Assembly (NCBI RefSeq): GCF_964340395.1
Contig: NC_135550.1
Coordinates: forward strand, 25,410,676-25,474,675
Reading direction: 5' to 3'
DNA length: 64,000 nucleotides
Source: Glandiceps talaboti
Lineage: Eukaryota; Hemichordata; Enteropneusta; Spengelidae
The position numbers and the translations under genes are program-made. Shown here in pieces: positions 1 to 36,692 of the stretch (the stretch's first letter is position 1; each line of letters opens with the position of its first letter). The notes under the pieces are model-generated. The model had not been told where the DNA came from, did not search any database, and saw only the letters and a list, made by a program, of their open reading frames with translations.

Positions 1-261
1 AACTCTATATAACAGAAAACTGTTGGCAGTGATAGAGGAAAGTTGCCTTCTGTGCGCAGTGATACATGGCGGTAACCTGCAAATCAAAGCAGTCAACATT
101 ATAACACAACATTATCTGATGATTTACAAGCAATATGTTTCTTTGGATGCAAATTGTTGACTTATGTTTTGTAGCAATAATTTATTCAAGGCTTGACCAG
201 GATTGAGGGAGGCTGGCTAAGTTGTCCTATTTATGATGTAGTCAAGAAGGAGAAAAGAGTG

Positions 262-346
262 ATGGATCCAGAGCCAGGACTTGAACCCAGGATGTACCCT
301 TTGATCACTAGACATATGAACTACCAATCATGTTATCCAGGCACAA
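262..346 (-). mobile_element. tRNA-like SINE head remnant
   Basis: The minus strand carries a strong RNA polymerase III B box, GGTTCAAGTCC (277-287), preceded by a weaker A-box-like stretch GATTGGTAGTTCA at the spacing of a tRNA gene. It does not fold into a convincing full tRNA, so a tRNA-derived SINE fragment is more likely. Confidence 0.4.
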
Positions 347-442
347 GCCCACTGATCCTACCAAACTAAAACACCCAAATAAGGTTATTTCAAGGCAGAC
401 ACATTTATAGTGTTCACATAAAGTGTAAAATGACAAATGCTC

Positions 443-479
443 GTAAACGATCAAGAGGTAGAATTCTCTGTCCAATCAT
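443..479 (-). repeat. 37-bp duplicate of the 3' end of PLCB4 exon 18 inside the next intron
   Basis: Positions 443-479 repeat 501-537 with one mismatch in 37 bp, at a 58-bp offset. The copy would read [10 protein letters not shown], but it lacks the GT donor that follows the real exon end, so it appears non-functional. High identity implies recent duplication or conversion. Confidence 0.85.
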
Positions 480-494
480 AGACTGGCTACTAAC

Positions 495-23043
<22,549 letters not shown>

Positions 23044-24729
23044 CTATAAGTAAACATACACAGCAAAGATAAAGACATTCAGTGGGTAAAATATTGATAA
23101 TCATAGCATCTAGAATGTATGGTACATCTGCAATTTTTTTTTTGAATTTTCAACTTGACACCGACATTTATGAGTTTTCCATAGACAGTGGAAGAAAAGG
23201 ACTGAAAAGCCAACAAAACATCAAAGTAAAAGCTCTGTTAACTCATGCTAGTTTGGTTTGAATCTAACTGTGATGCTAGTACCTTGACACTGATATCTCT
23301 CAACTGTTTATGGTTTTCTAAGATAACAATAATTATAAATCGTCAGGAAACATTTCGTCATGGATCATCTATTTAAAGGTTTCTGTAGATTATGTATTAC
23401 AGTCCATCAAGAAATAGTCTGGAGTCCATGATGTCTTATTCTACAATGAAGGACATGTAATGGTATAGATTAACCACTCATTGAGAATGAGTAGTACACA
23501 TATTCCTTTGCATACTACTAGATTCATCAAAGCCATCAAAACAGAAGAAAAGCAGACTTGACTTCCATCAACTGGAAATTATGAGTGTACACTTTATTCA
23601 ATAAAATTGGGAGCACCCATGAAGAATACTAAAGGCTTATCCTTGCAAGACATGACAATATTAGCAAAGTACTAGAAAAACGTTGCCTTTTGGGTTTAGA
23701 TGACACGCCCTTTGGACACTTTAATGGGTTTAATGTGGCTCTGTTATGCATTTGACATGCATAGACTGAGTAATGCATCTATTAAGACTTCTAATAATTC
23801 ACTCAGAATATACTCTATGGTTTCTTCTGTCAGTCAGTCGTGATTCGTATTAAATTACGTACATGGAGCAGATCAACTACTCTTAGATTATCACCTCACA
23901 ATCCTTTAGTATACATGTACTTGACCAACTACTTGTTGGCGATCACTAGAAGACAACTCTTCTTTGAATGTCATCATAAACCATGTCTTCATGTATAATG
24001 TCATACGCTTATCAATTTATCAACCAGGTAATAAAATCTTTACATTTCTTTTTTTATCGATGGTGATGCTGGAGATGTCGTGATAAGCAGATACTGACCA
24101 CACAGCTGTAAAAACCACCTCTTGATAAGCATAACACAATTCATCAATCATAGTTTGTGTTAGATTTTGACAGGTTAATGGATGATCTGGTAAGAGGGCA
24201 ATGACAGATTAAGATTTCACTCCTGTATGTTCAAGGTTTCTGATCAACTTCCTTGATTACATGGGATTGATAAATTGATTGACAGATTTTAATCACCAGT
24301 CTTATCAGGTATAACAATATGCAATGAATACACCTTTAATGAAAATACTAATGAAGCAATCAGTTCTTTACGAGTAGTAGGTCTGACAAGATATTGTGAA
24401 GGTTAAGAGCTTGCTATGCTACACTTGTAGGGAATCCCCCACAAAGCTGTCTAGACTGAATAGAAAAACTGCTGGGATTCAAATATACTGATTACAGATT
24501 AGAACAGCTACAAAAAATATTTGCCCAACATTAGTGTACCACTGTTCAATTGACAACATTCTTAAGTTCATTAGTCTTCTATTCTAAAACACAGTTTTGG
24601 GGACGGTGATGTCCTGATGACTACAGAGCCCATGCTGTCCTCACAGCACTGCAATTACACTTCCCTGTCTTTAAACTTTGATAACAACTATATACTTCAT
24701 TTTATCTTCCTTGGGCATTTATTACAATC

Positions 24730-24810
24730 TAGGTAGGTAGGTAGGTGGGTGGGTGGGTGGGTGGGTAGGTGGTTACATGTAGGTAGGTACTAAAGGTAGG
24801 TAGGTAGGTT
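24730..24810. repeat. GGTA/GGTG tetranucleotide repeat
   Basis: Alternating AGGT and GGGT tracts with a short interruption near 24773-24780 and a second interruption near 24790. Confidence 0.92.
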
Positions 24811-25261
24811 CTTTCTAATCTAAATAGTTTCAAAGTGCATGCAGAATACAAAGGAATGACAACATCAGAAAAGGTATTGTAGGTTCTGGGCAAAGAATAT
24901 TCCTTTGATAATTTGGGAACAATTCTAATCAAGTCCATGCTACTTTTCTTCATCATTAGCCATACTGAAAAACCATTCTGATCTTCTATTTATTACACAC
25001 GCAATCTACAGAGTATGGCATGAAATAAATATGAAAAGAACTGAGAATGAAAATTATGTCAACCTATATTCAAGTGGTTTCAATTTGTTAATATTTGATA
25101 TTGAGATGGAGCAATGAGGTGGACATTTCACTAGTCAGGGTACTACGAGTTTAGAAGGGATATGTTCTTTATAATTTCTACTACTCAGTCACGGACATCA
25201 CTGTACTTTTTTGAAGGAGAACGCCACTCCAGGAAATAACGGAATTTTCATAAACTAAGAG

Positions 25262-25378
25262 AGTCAGCAGAAATAATAAATTTGTGGTTGCACACTGTTG
25301 AACCTATTCCCATCACTGAAGAACATCTCTCTTGAATATTCAGTGTTCAACTTGAACACATTATTGCTGCTGACTCCC
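25262..25378. repeat. Inverted repeat pair
   Basis: AGTCAGCAGAAATAAT at 25262 is the inverted match (15 of 16) of ATTATTGCTGCTGACT ending at 25378. The spacer has a weaker second inverted match. Confidence 0.5.
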
Positions 25379-27377
25379 ATGATGCAATGCCCCATAGCAA
25401 AGATACCCTATAAAGGCACAAGATCACCTTGATGTTTCTTGGAAATCGCAGAGTAATTGATGTAACATCATGAAATGACTTGCCAGAATCCACAGTTCAT
25501 GAAAATGTCTCTATTTCCTTGAGAGGCATTCAGCCTTACAGTACATTCTTTCTTTGTGGTTTGGGGTAATCGTAAACAAAACTAACAGTTGTTCATGAGA
25601 CAAGTAACCTATAATCCTCAGCTAGTGAACTCCTCAAGACAATAAACGTACACAGATGAAAGGTGATCATGTGAAATGTGACCTTTACAACACTAGGATT
25701 CAATACGTTTAATATGTTTTCAATCCCATCTGTTGGTGATGTAACTGAAGATAATAAAGAAGTAGAATACAATGGCATACACCTTGTTTTGACAGAATGA
25801 TAGATCATTTGACAGCATGTTGCTCAGACATTTTATTGATTAATATTATTATTTGTTGACACCACAATTTGCGATTTCATTCATAGCTATCAAAAAACCT
25901 GAAAATTTACACTTTAGTTTAGCTTTATTGACTCTCTGACAAAATATGTTTATTCTTTTTCCATGTACTGTATGTACATGTAATACTGTATCAATAATTA
26001 ATGTGAGTATTTTCAACCCCTGTTACTGCTAAAGTGGTTGTTTCCCCAGAAATAATGGCTCTCAAGACATATGACACATATCACAATCATTAATAATGTA
26101 TGATTAGAATTCATATGGGTATAGAGAGACTAATATCTGATATATTACATTACACAGACTTCAACAGCCATTATGCAAATGAAGTGTTAACTGACCAATC
26201 ATTGAATTTCATCTCCAAATCCCCAAATTCATGTCTTTTCTAAGTTGCGCAAACACAAAACAATAATTTCCTTGTATTTTTATGTATCCTAAAGTCATTC
26301 ATGATAGTGTGAGCTACAATAAGGCAAAGTTTCAGAGAAGAAGCAAAAAATATCATAATTTTGGATGAAAAATAGTCTAGAATTTTGAAGAATTACAAAA
26401 AGAAAGATATCTTCACATAAACAAATCTAAAATAGTCCTTCTCTGAAGCATATACACATCAAATATCAATTTGAAAGTTAAGCAGTTTCAGAGAAGAATT
26501 TGCCAACAAAGAAAGCTGATGGCCAGATGACAGGAAACAATGGACCTGCCACCTATTACCTTAGGTGTTACTAGAGTTTTGCTTAGGTGTTACTACAGTT
26601 AAACTATGCTTCAAGCTTATACATAAATGATTGATGTAGATATAAATGCTGATTGGTAACCAAATGTTATAGATATTGATGTGATTTTTGTATAAGCTTT
26701 GACACACAGAGTGAGAGGAAGACTACAGTGTCAGGTAGTGAAATTGATAACCGTCACACTCAGTCACTCCATAAAACATGGGATATCATTACCATACCAA
26801 CACTATCACTCAACCCCTAGATCACTTATTACATCTAGCACTACTCTGTAGACTAATCTAATCATACTGATCAAATGCTAAAAATAGTATGTTCTTCAAG
26901 AAAATTGCATATAAATTAGGCAACTCAGAAGTTATATTCTGACTGATATACCATAACTGTATAGTAGGAATGCACAATGCTGTGGAGTAGCTCGTATTGG
27001 CAAGATTAAATTTACTCTGGTAATTGAATATAACTATTTTGTTATTATGTTTTCACTGGTCTTGGAAGATGCATAGAAAGTATTGTCCAAAAAAAGTAGT
27101 TTCTCTTGATTTAATTTGATAAGCCAATGAGTGGAATACAGTCTAATGAAAGGAAAGTACTGTTCCCTAGACTTCAAGGATGTCATTGGACACTTTTATA
27201 AAGCCCTAGTCTCCATTACTGTATGAATACTACAATTATTTTGTCATAGATTGAATAAATATCACTTTACAAGGACGTGCAAATGGCAATAAATCTCAAA
27301 TAAATTAGTTCAGTAGACCTATTCCAATTTAATAGTCTATTTGAATTCATATCACGTACGCGGAATTCTGAACTTTT

Positions 27378-27530
27378 GTTTCAGTTTCCTGTTATTTCTA
27401 ATTCCATAGTGACAATGTAATTTTGTTGAAATCTACATCATAGCAGAATGTAGGACTGTTGTTTAGCTTCCTGTTATTTCTAAATTCATTTGTGACAATG
27501 TAGTTATGTTTAAAATCTATAGAAGAGTTC
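27378..27530. repeat. ~95-bp direct duplication
   Basis: TTCCTGTTATTTCTAA, GTGACAATGTA and AAATCTA blocks occur twice in the same order. Confidence 0.7.
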
Positions 27531-27583
27531 ATCATCTTGCAATATATGATGCTATACATTCATACTACTATAATATTATGTTG

Positions 27584-28065
27584 CAATTTGATGTGCAACT
27601 GGTAAGTTGTGGTAAGTCTACCCTTCAAGCCAATTTGATGTGCCACTGGTAAGTTGTGGTAAGTCTACCCTTCAAGCCAATTTGATGTGCCACTGGTAAG
27701 TTGTGGTAAGTCTACCCTTCAAGCCAATTTGATGTGCCACTGGTAAGTTGTGGTAAGTCTACCCTTCAAGTCAATTTGATGTGCCACTGGTAAGTTGTGA
27801 TAAGAGTGCCTAAATCAAATTTGACATCCCACTGGTAAGTATTGATAAGTGTGCCTATATCCAATTTGACATGCCACTGGTAAGCTGTGGTAAGTGTGCC
27901 TGGTAAGCCAATTTGACATGCCACTGGTGATTAGTTGTGATAAGTGTGCTCTTTAAGACAATTTGACATGCCACTGGTAAATTGTGATAAGTGTGTCCTT
28001 TAAGCTAATTTGATGATCGACTTGTAAGTTATGATGGAGTGTGTCCTTTTAAGCCAATTTCTCAG
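27584..28065. repeat. 47-bp minisatellite, about 10 copies
   Basis: The first five units start at 27584, 27631, 27678, 27725 and 27772, exactly 47 bp apart and almost identical (CAATTTGATGTGCCACTGG, then TAAGTTGTGGTAAGT). The next five are more diverged and slightly longer. Each early unit carries two GGTAAGT words on the plus strand. Confidence 0.96.
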
Positions 28066-30249
28066 ACAATCAAATTATTCAAAATGATGATTGGGTCTTG
28101 AAAGAAGATTGCATGACATCAAATTGCACTTTAATTTGCTATATCCCATTGGAAGAGGGGGTGCCCTAGAGAACATAGGTGGCTTCCAGGTTTACATAGA
28201 CTATGTTTGGTTTGCAACGCACAACTGCACAAGTCTTTTCACTTCACACTGAATAGGAAAGAATAAAAAATAAATCTATTTTCACTAGGTATACTAAAGG
28301 TACAACATATTGTTAATTGAGATTGTTCATTCTCAGACTAAGATTGTCATTTACACCTCTACATGAAAAGTCACTGTCCTGCAGTAACTCACCACGTATG
28401 ATCAACATTGATCTCAATGGTGATGTGTTACGAACTCATGCCATGGGAACAGGTACAAATCATACATCACTGCTGCTGAGTCTTGAGAATTCTTGGCCTC
28501 TTAAACATGCCAGATCACCTCTTTGATAGGGATATTTGATCATTATGTTGTAATTCTAACCTGACGTTTAATGAAATGGTCAGTCATTTCACATACATGT
28601 ATTTTGATACCACCATATTGTGTAAAACAACACAGTATTAGTGCCAGCAGTGGAGTGAACCCTTAAAGCTGTTGCAATGTTTGTGTAATTTTGTGTTTAA
28701 AATCTAGTTGAGAAGGATATTTCTTGACAATGTACAACACAATATACTGCCATGTACAATTTAGATGCTATCTGAATCTAAGTGTAAGCTTCCTCTCTTG
28801 TGAGTTTTTAATCAATTGTATCTTAAGCCGGAGCACCAAAACATCCATAGAAACTGAAGAAAACTTGGCCAACATATATTGTGCACCCTAGCACATTTTG
28901 AAACCCCTTATAAAATTGTTGTTGAATATTAAAAGTAACATTACAATTATGTATCCATGTTTCAGTCCAAGAATAGACTCTATATGTTTATATATGGATT
29001 GTTTTATCCCAATGTTATTACATAGAAAATTAGACAGGTGTATTTCATAAATATATACAGAAGAACTGAATATAAACTGTCTTGAAGTTTGCATTCTTTT
29101 TAACAGCCTCTTTGATGGACAGCTCAACACCCGTTGGAAAAGTTAATAAAGTTTTTGTCTCCTAAGATTTGTAAAAAATATCTTATGATTTGCTTTGTCT
29201 CCTTAGCTTTTATATTACTATAGTACTTTCCTGAAAGTGAATGAGTTGATATCTTGACAACAAATTGCTCTGTAGACTGAACTGAGTTAATGTTTGGCAA
29301 AACTGTCCAACACACACTAGATTGCATATTCTTGGAAAGTCATAATATGAAATATTGATGCTGGCTATGAAAGCATTCTGTAAGATGATGCACAGTACTT
29401 TTTCATGAAACAACAGACAAAACAGATTTGTGAGAACATACACCTGCTAGCGAAACACCTGTCAGTTTAATGACCTTTACAACATGAAAGAGAAATGATA
29501 GGATAACCTGAATATTCAGAGCATACTGTGAATAGAAAACAGAAATCCAATACACCTGTGTATGCCCCTAGGGAAAATGACTTGAAATCACATTGAAAGC
29601 TTCTAGGAATTTCAAGAATACCTTAAGTCAACTGTACCAGATGTAGGACATCACTGTATCATTTTACTGCCAGAGAAGCAATTTCCTGAAAAAGCTGCTT
29701 CACCTTAGCATGGTTCTGATATTGTTAACTTATCACTTTACAGTTTCAGCTGCCTGTTATACCTCCCCTGATGGAAACAAAACAGTCCCATCACCTCTGA
29801 AGCAATTTCATTGTCTTGTCTGATATCATTCTGATAACAAAAGTCCCATCATCTTTGAACTGCCCCGATCTGTAGGCATTCTGACCACTGGTGAACATTT
29901 ATATATGCATAATAATGATGAAACTTGACTGACATTTATTTGCCTCTTTTGTTGAACAGTGTTTCTCATTCACAAGGTTACTCGAGTCATTTTAAAACTG
30001 AAATCACTTCAACTTTCAGTCTGTCTCTGTTCCTGTCTTTTCCAAATAAAAAAATACATAGTCATTGTATAAATCAAAGAGGTAGTATTCTCTAGAGATT
30101 GATGTTTTTAGATACTAAATCATGGCATGAGGTCCTTTGTGTATATAATCAATCAACTTTTTGACACTTGCTGCTGAAAATTGATTCTTTTGCTTGCACA
30201 ACTAATCTAGCTGATTATTAAAATAAATCTAGATGTCCCTCTCTAATGC

Positions 30250-31250
30250 AGTACACTGCTGTGCATCAATCTCAGCTCATTTCACATTTAAATGAGTTCA
30301 CTATTATGATATATCCTACATGGTACAAAGTCAGTTACAGTTAACAGGATCAATCTCAGCTCATTTCACATGAAGTATCTAATATATGTTGGAAATAGTT
30401 ACCACTTCTCTAGTTCACAACACAAAGCTTGGACTGTTCTATATCTAAATGAGTTCTCTGTGAAGTACCCTATATCTTTAAGAACCAGTTACCATTTCCC
30501 TAGTTAACAGCATAAAGCTTGGGTCAGTTCACATTTAAAAGAGTCCACTATGAAGTACTTTAATGGTAGAACCATTTCAAAAGTTCCTAACAGTTAATAG
30601 CACAAAGCTTGGACTGTTCTATATCTAAATGAGTTCTCTGTGAAGTACCCTATATCTTAGAACCAGTTACCATTTCCCTAGTTAACAGCATAAAGCTTGG
30701 GTCAGTTCACATTTAAAAGAGTCCACTATGAAGTACTTTAATGGTAGAACCATTTCAAAAGTTCCTAACAGTTAATAGCACAAAGCTTGGACTGTTCTAT
30801 ATCTAAATGAGTTCTCTGTGAAGTACCCTATATCTTAGAACCAGTTACCATTTCCCTAGTTAACAGCATAAAGCTTGGGTCAGTTCACATTTAAAAGAGT
30901 CCACTATGAAGTACTTTAATGGTAGAACCACTTCAAAAGTTCCTAACAGTTAATAGCACAAAGCTTGGACTGTTCTATATCTAAATGAGTTCTCTGTACC
31001 CTATATGTTAAAACCAGTTACCACTTCCCTAGTTAACAGCATAATTAAGCTTGGGTCATGTCACATTTAAAAAATAAAAGAGTCCACTCTGAATTACTAC
31101 CCTATATGGTACAGCCAGTTAACAGTTCCCCAGTTAACAGCATAAAGCTTGGGTTATTTCCCATTTGAAAGACTTTCAATATGATGTACCCTATACAGTA
31201 GAAAACGTTAACTGTTCCTTACAGTTCAACAGCATTGCTGGAAACATAGT
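30250..31250. repeat. Satellite-like array: ~89-bp monomers in a 178-bp dimeric unit
   Basis: The block CACAAAGCTTGGACTGTTC begins at 30421, 30601, 30779 and 30957 (spacing 180, 178, 178). Each unit contains two related halves with CA(C/T)AAAGCTTGG followed by AGAACCAGTTACCATTTCCC-like or AGAACCATTTCAAAAGTTCC-like text. Nearly every monomer has an AAGCTT site. Both edges are degenerate. Confidence 0.95.
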
Positions 31251-34200
31251 ACTGTATAACTTTATATCACGTGAGTCTATTACTATACATTGCAACTAAT
31301 TGTTTCCTTCACATGATATGTTAATTCACAATTGTTATACAAGTACTTAAATTAAAAGCTAAATTATTAATATCTTATAAAGATTTTCTAAAGCATTATC
31401 ATAGTATGCTTCCTATACCCAAATGTACTCTCCTATCAGTATGCTGTTCACATAAAATTTATATCTTGTAGTTGGTCACAGTGGTGCACAATTTATGATA
31501 ACATCACATAGATGAAATTCTTTCCATCAAAATGAAATTACATCATCTGATATACACATTGCACCGCTAATACTAATAGCCAGACATACAGTGGAAGAGA
31601 TTTGATCAGCATGATCAGTTGGCACTCAGCTGTGTCTCCATATCAGATCAATTTCACATTATCATATACATTTCATCTAAACCGTCAAATTGTAACTTAC
31701 TTAAATTCAATACACCAATTCTAATCTGTATGTAGCCTTGCAAATGACAATTTTCAAGAGAATTGTGGTTTTTGATTTCAATTATAGATGATAGTCAAGC
31801 AATGAATGAAGGTAATTTTCTAAAATTTTGTCTTACCTTAATGATATTATCATTAATGGTGTTTTTGAGTTTTCTAGCAAATTCATTTTTAATATATATC
31901 ACTATTCAAAAATTATTTGAATATCATTATTCAAAAATTACTGAGCTCTGATAGTTTGATAGTGAATCACACAATGTCAGCTTGAAATTTTTATTGGCTT
32001 TCCATTTTGGGTTATTTTCCTTAGAACATGGTCGTACCTTGTTTTTGAAATGATGAGTTTTATTGTCTGATATATTTCATCATTATGAGACAGGGATTGG
32101 TGCAAGGAAAACACAAATGAATTTCTTTAAACCTGTTTTATTGTAACAAGTAAAGATGTTGGGTCCATTTCTTTGCATTTTGCATGAATGTGACTGCAAA
32201 CGTTGAACAACCATAACCATGATCAAGATGATGTTACTGTTCAAAAATCAAGTTCAGCAGTTGAACATGACTTAACTCCCCACCCCTCACCCAACCACAC
32301 ACACACATAGGAACTTTGCTTCATGACCTTACATGGCATCCTGATACAGTGATGTAACATTAATGCAATCTGCTCCACAGTGTGATGGTAAACACTATGG
32401 GACTTCTATTACAAAGCTGCCTGTTCAGTTAATATTTTCACTGCTTCATTTATAAGATTTATCAGTTGCTTATTGAACCAAAACTACTCTCACACCATAG
32501 TTGAGTCCAAACTACATTTGTGCAGCTAACATTGTCAATTCTACTGTATTTCATTGTCACCATCACTGTCTGAGTTGTAATAGCGTAAGAAAAATGAAGT
32601 ATGTCAAAAATTCACGGTGATGGATTAAAGCAGATTTACTGGTGAAGACATGCTTTTGACAGAATTTAATAGATCATCATTGATTACTGTGAAAGGAAAT
32701 CTTGACTTAAAAGCCTTTATATTGTATTAGGTAGTACTAGCGTATGTTGTATTGAGTACCACAACTTTTATGAACTGATTCACTCGTCTATTTCCTCTTA
32801 ATAATTACTGACATGTGGGAAAAACTTTTTTTTTCATTGATTTCTACGCACATTATTATTATTCAGATTTTTCTTCAAGTAATTCAAGTTGCACTACATG
32901 ATAGATTCTCATCATTGATCTTTATATCGGAAATCTCTATCTGGCTACTAGTGTTGTGTTAGCAGAAATATGGGCTCTGGCTTGTGAGAATGCACACTAT
33001 ATAAAACACATTTTTTACTTTCACTATTCCAAATTTCATCCTTTTTGTCAGTGTTTTTGTAGGGTGTTTGCGTTAAAAGTTTTGTAGTAGTTACAATCTT
33101 CACTGCTGTACTAGGGAGTTCATTGACAAATAGACAACTTAGTTTGCCTGAAAAAGCACCACTCTTTTTTTTTAGTAGTCTTATGATGGATCAGGCTGAA
33201 AAACACATTACGAACAATCTGATAAGATGGAAATATACACGTGTATTGATTTATTGTGAAAATAATAACATGTTCAGTATCTCAAATAATCTTGCAAGAA
33301 AAATAGGCATCACTAAAGATTACAGATACATGCTGAAAAATGTTTATGTCACAGTTGGATGTGAATTTTGCCCATCAATTTTCTGATCATGCAATAAAAT
33401 ATTACCAAATGTTACCCAAAGGCTTCTATAACCAATAAATAGTTTTTGAGCTGTGTATGCTGATGTGTTACATATATCTCATATGTGTTCTGAATAGTGT
33501 TATAGATAAACTCTGGATTATTTATTAGTCTACAGACCATTACAAAATGTTGAAACAAGGAATCCAAAAATGCCTTCCTGTCTTATGATACACACTGTCA
33601 CTGAGTTCCACGCTCCTTATCAAAATCCAGTTGCATCTGTTTCTCTCAGCAAAGGAAGTGGGTGCTCAAACTAGCTTTACATTCTCAGTAAAGGGAGTGG
33701 TTGTTCAAAGTATTTTTATCTATGGTAATTACGTTAACAGCAGCATGCGAGGTACTACATGAAGTAATTTGTAACCAAACAACACACATTTCTTTTACAA
33801 CATAATACTAATCAGACTAAGATTATTCACCAATTCATTTTTACTTTCCTGGTGACGTATTAGTAGCTCATAAAATATTTATTAATAAAATTACTTTCAA
33901 CAGGACATATAACCTCTCTTCACTCACTTCATAAATTTAATCAGAGTCTGTATATTTCAAATTACTGTGTTCATTTCCCTAATTAAAGTTATGAAAAACA
34001 ACCTTTTTCATTTTTCATATTCATCAAGAACTGTCAACTATATCAATCTATTAATATGCCCCTTTTCAGTCTGTTTGATGAGGAAGTTTGAAGCAGATAT
34101 GAACTGTAAGTGCTTCTTTGGGATAGTATCTCAAGAGAGAAGGCTGAAATAAGAACATTATTTCATTATCATAGGGTTACATCTGCTAATCAATAAACTC

Positions 34201-36629
34201 ATTTTGTTAAAATTGTACTACATTTGCTTCACTTGTGTAACATATATCCATCAAGTTTGATCTTATTAACATAATTTCCATTTTTAAGTTTAAGCAAATA
34301 TCACAACTCTCGATACTACTCATTATGCAAATTAGCCAAATTAATATGCATACAATAGTTTCATCCACCAGCATTTGCTTCATTTGATTTTAGCCAATGG
34401 CATTTGGAATAATGCAATTATTGATAGAATGTTTTAATTATAAATTAAATGCAACATAATTTGTACATTGTAAGTTGTAAAATATATTTTGCCAGGTATA
34501 CAATGTAGGTCTAACAAATCCCACTTTAGATACATTTTTGTATATAACAAAAACAGCATTAAAATTGTGTAAAAAATTTCATGCACAAAACTTACCACTT
34601 CCAGCCATAGCCGTAACAATTTCTTTTTATTTGAATTACTTCAACAAGTTTTTGAAATAATGGTGACAATGAGAAAATGACTAAATAGTTAAATGCAAAT
34701 AAATTTCACTAACATAATAGTCAGACTGCTTCACCCATAATAGTATATATCTGCAAGTTATATATCTGCCAAGTATAGTTCATTTATTAGAATCCTTCTC
34801 TAGATTGAGGAATAGTATGCAAATTAGGATAATTAATATGCACAAATTTCACTCAAAAAATAGTGTCTGCATAGTTTCATGAAATTTCAACACCAAATTT
34901 CATTTTATACTAGCAATAGTTTTTGATATATTGATGACAAAGATAGATGACTGACAGGAATATTGATCTGTTAACAGATGCCCAGTATTTCCAAAAAGAT
35001 CCACAGTAATAATGACACTGAACAGTTTAAAGGCTCAGTGAATAAATGAACATGGCAACTAAAACCAACACAATGTCACAATAGAATCTTCCTGAAAAAG
35101 CCCACTCAAGTGTGAAACTAGCTGAAGATTTAAGCTGTATTTGCACTCATTTTATGCTACTGATACAAGTACATTAGCTACTTTCCAAATTCACATTTAA
35201 TTTGTCGCAACAGAATGACGATTCCATAAAATTCCTATCATTAAAAAGAATAGGTAAAGGTTAATGCATTTTAAAGTAGTCTAATTTTTTAACACTTAAC
35301 AATTTGTTGATTTGAAGTGTAAAACTACACACAATATTCATAGTAATCTTTCATTTACAACAATCTACCTTCAATCTCCAAATGTTCTTTTGTTGACTTT
35401 TGTTGAATGCGTCTACTGTCTGTAACAGCAAAGGTCTACGTGCAGATGTACACTTTACATTTACTCATTAATGTTGCACAAGTGCATTGAGACAGTATGG
35501 CTGCAGTCATGCTGATTTGTTTGCTGATGACAAAAGCACAGAGATTGATAGTTTAATGGCAACCATGTACCATGTGTGATACACTTCAATTAACAGGTAA
35601 AAGTGTTATCTGTATGTATGTTGTAGAAAGGCACCATACTGTCCAGCTTTGTTTATCTCCTCTGATCATCTGGATTTTAATAGATAATAGGATAAATAAT
35701 GCATAGCTGAAAAACATATACAGCTGGTTTGTATATAAATATGAATATTGCCAGGGTAGGAGGAATATACTGACTACACCTATTTTCTCTGCCTATCAAC
35801 TATAATTTATGTCTACCCTGCCTTTTTCACTAATCTTCAAACAAACACACTACTACTAAGACCGGGTTATTGATGACTGCTACTGTTGTACAGTGTGGAA
35901 AATATGCATACTCATCAACTGCTCATCTGGTCATAAAGAGCTTTTTTGAGCAATTACTTTTTTTATGCAGGTACTTTTATCACTCAAAATACATACATCC
36001 TACGTTTTTGCGAATAGATGAGACAAGATATTTATGAAGACCTTATGTTCTTTTATTTCATTTTAATGGTAGGTAAGATTTCAAGGCCTGTCAGTAATTT
36101 GAACTATCCTAATGAAGCCCGGTGATATATTTCCAATAATGAATGGTGGGACAGCTATTGCTCATTAATTTTACATGATAGATATCCCAGTAGTGTTGTT
36201 AGCATCATTGCTGGCATTAGACGTACATAAAGATCCAAATGCAATACTGAGGCATATTAAATAGACATGTATTTCTGTATTTTCACTTTTGTAAACTTTT
36301 TTTCCAGCTGGACATGATAGAAGAACAGTTGACAATAAGCACTGATCCTGTATTTAGTACAATAATAATTTGTACATACTGGTAAATAACATGTTTGATA
36401 ATAAATAATATCATTTAATTACTTCTTCTTTCATACACTGTGACAATTTTCATGACATTTATACACAAAAACACACCTAACAGCATAAAATACTCCCTCT
36501 CAGCCAAAAACATTCAAATCTATCAGCACATTTGTCTGTTGTAGCATTCACTTTCTTACTCAACCAATTTCTACAGAGCATCAAAACATCTAACACGGGA
36601 AGGTGTTAACCACAGTTTGATCACATTCA

Positions 36630-36692
36630 CAAATACACACACACACATACATAAACACACACACACACACAAACACATACACACAGAGCAAC
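36630..36692. repeat. Interrupted CA microsatellite
   Basis: ACACAC runs broken by ATAC and AAAC. Confidence 0.9.

Noticed and set aside
29820-29888. Open segment with NDIRQDNEIASE / SGQFKDDGTFVIRM between AG and GTGATG
   Set aside because: Checked as the missing PH exon because of the D-I-R word; flanking residues do not match the family.
35369-35419. 51-nt segment with good acceptor and donor on the minus strand
   Set aside because: Splice signals fit but none of its frames resembles PLC-beta; kept only as a possible cryptic exon.
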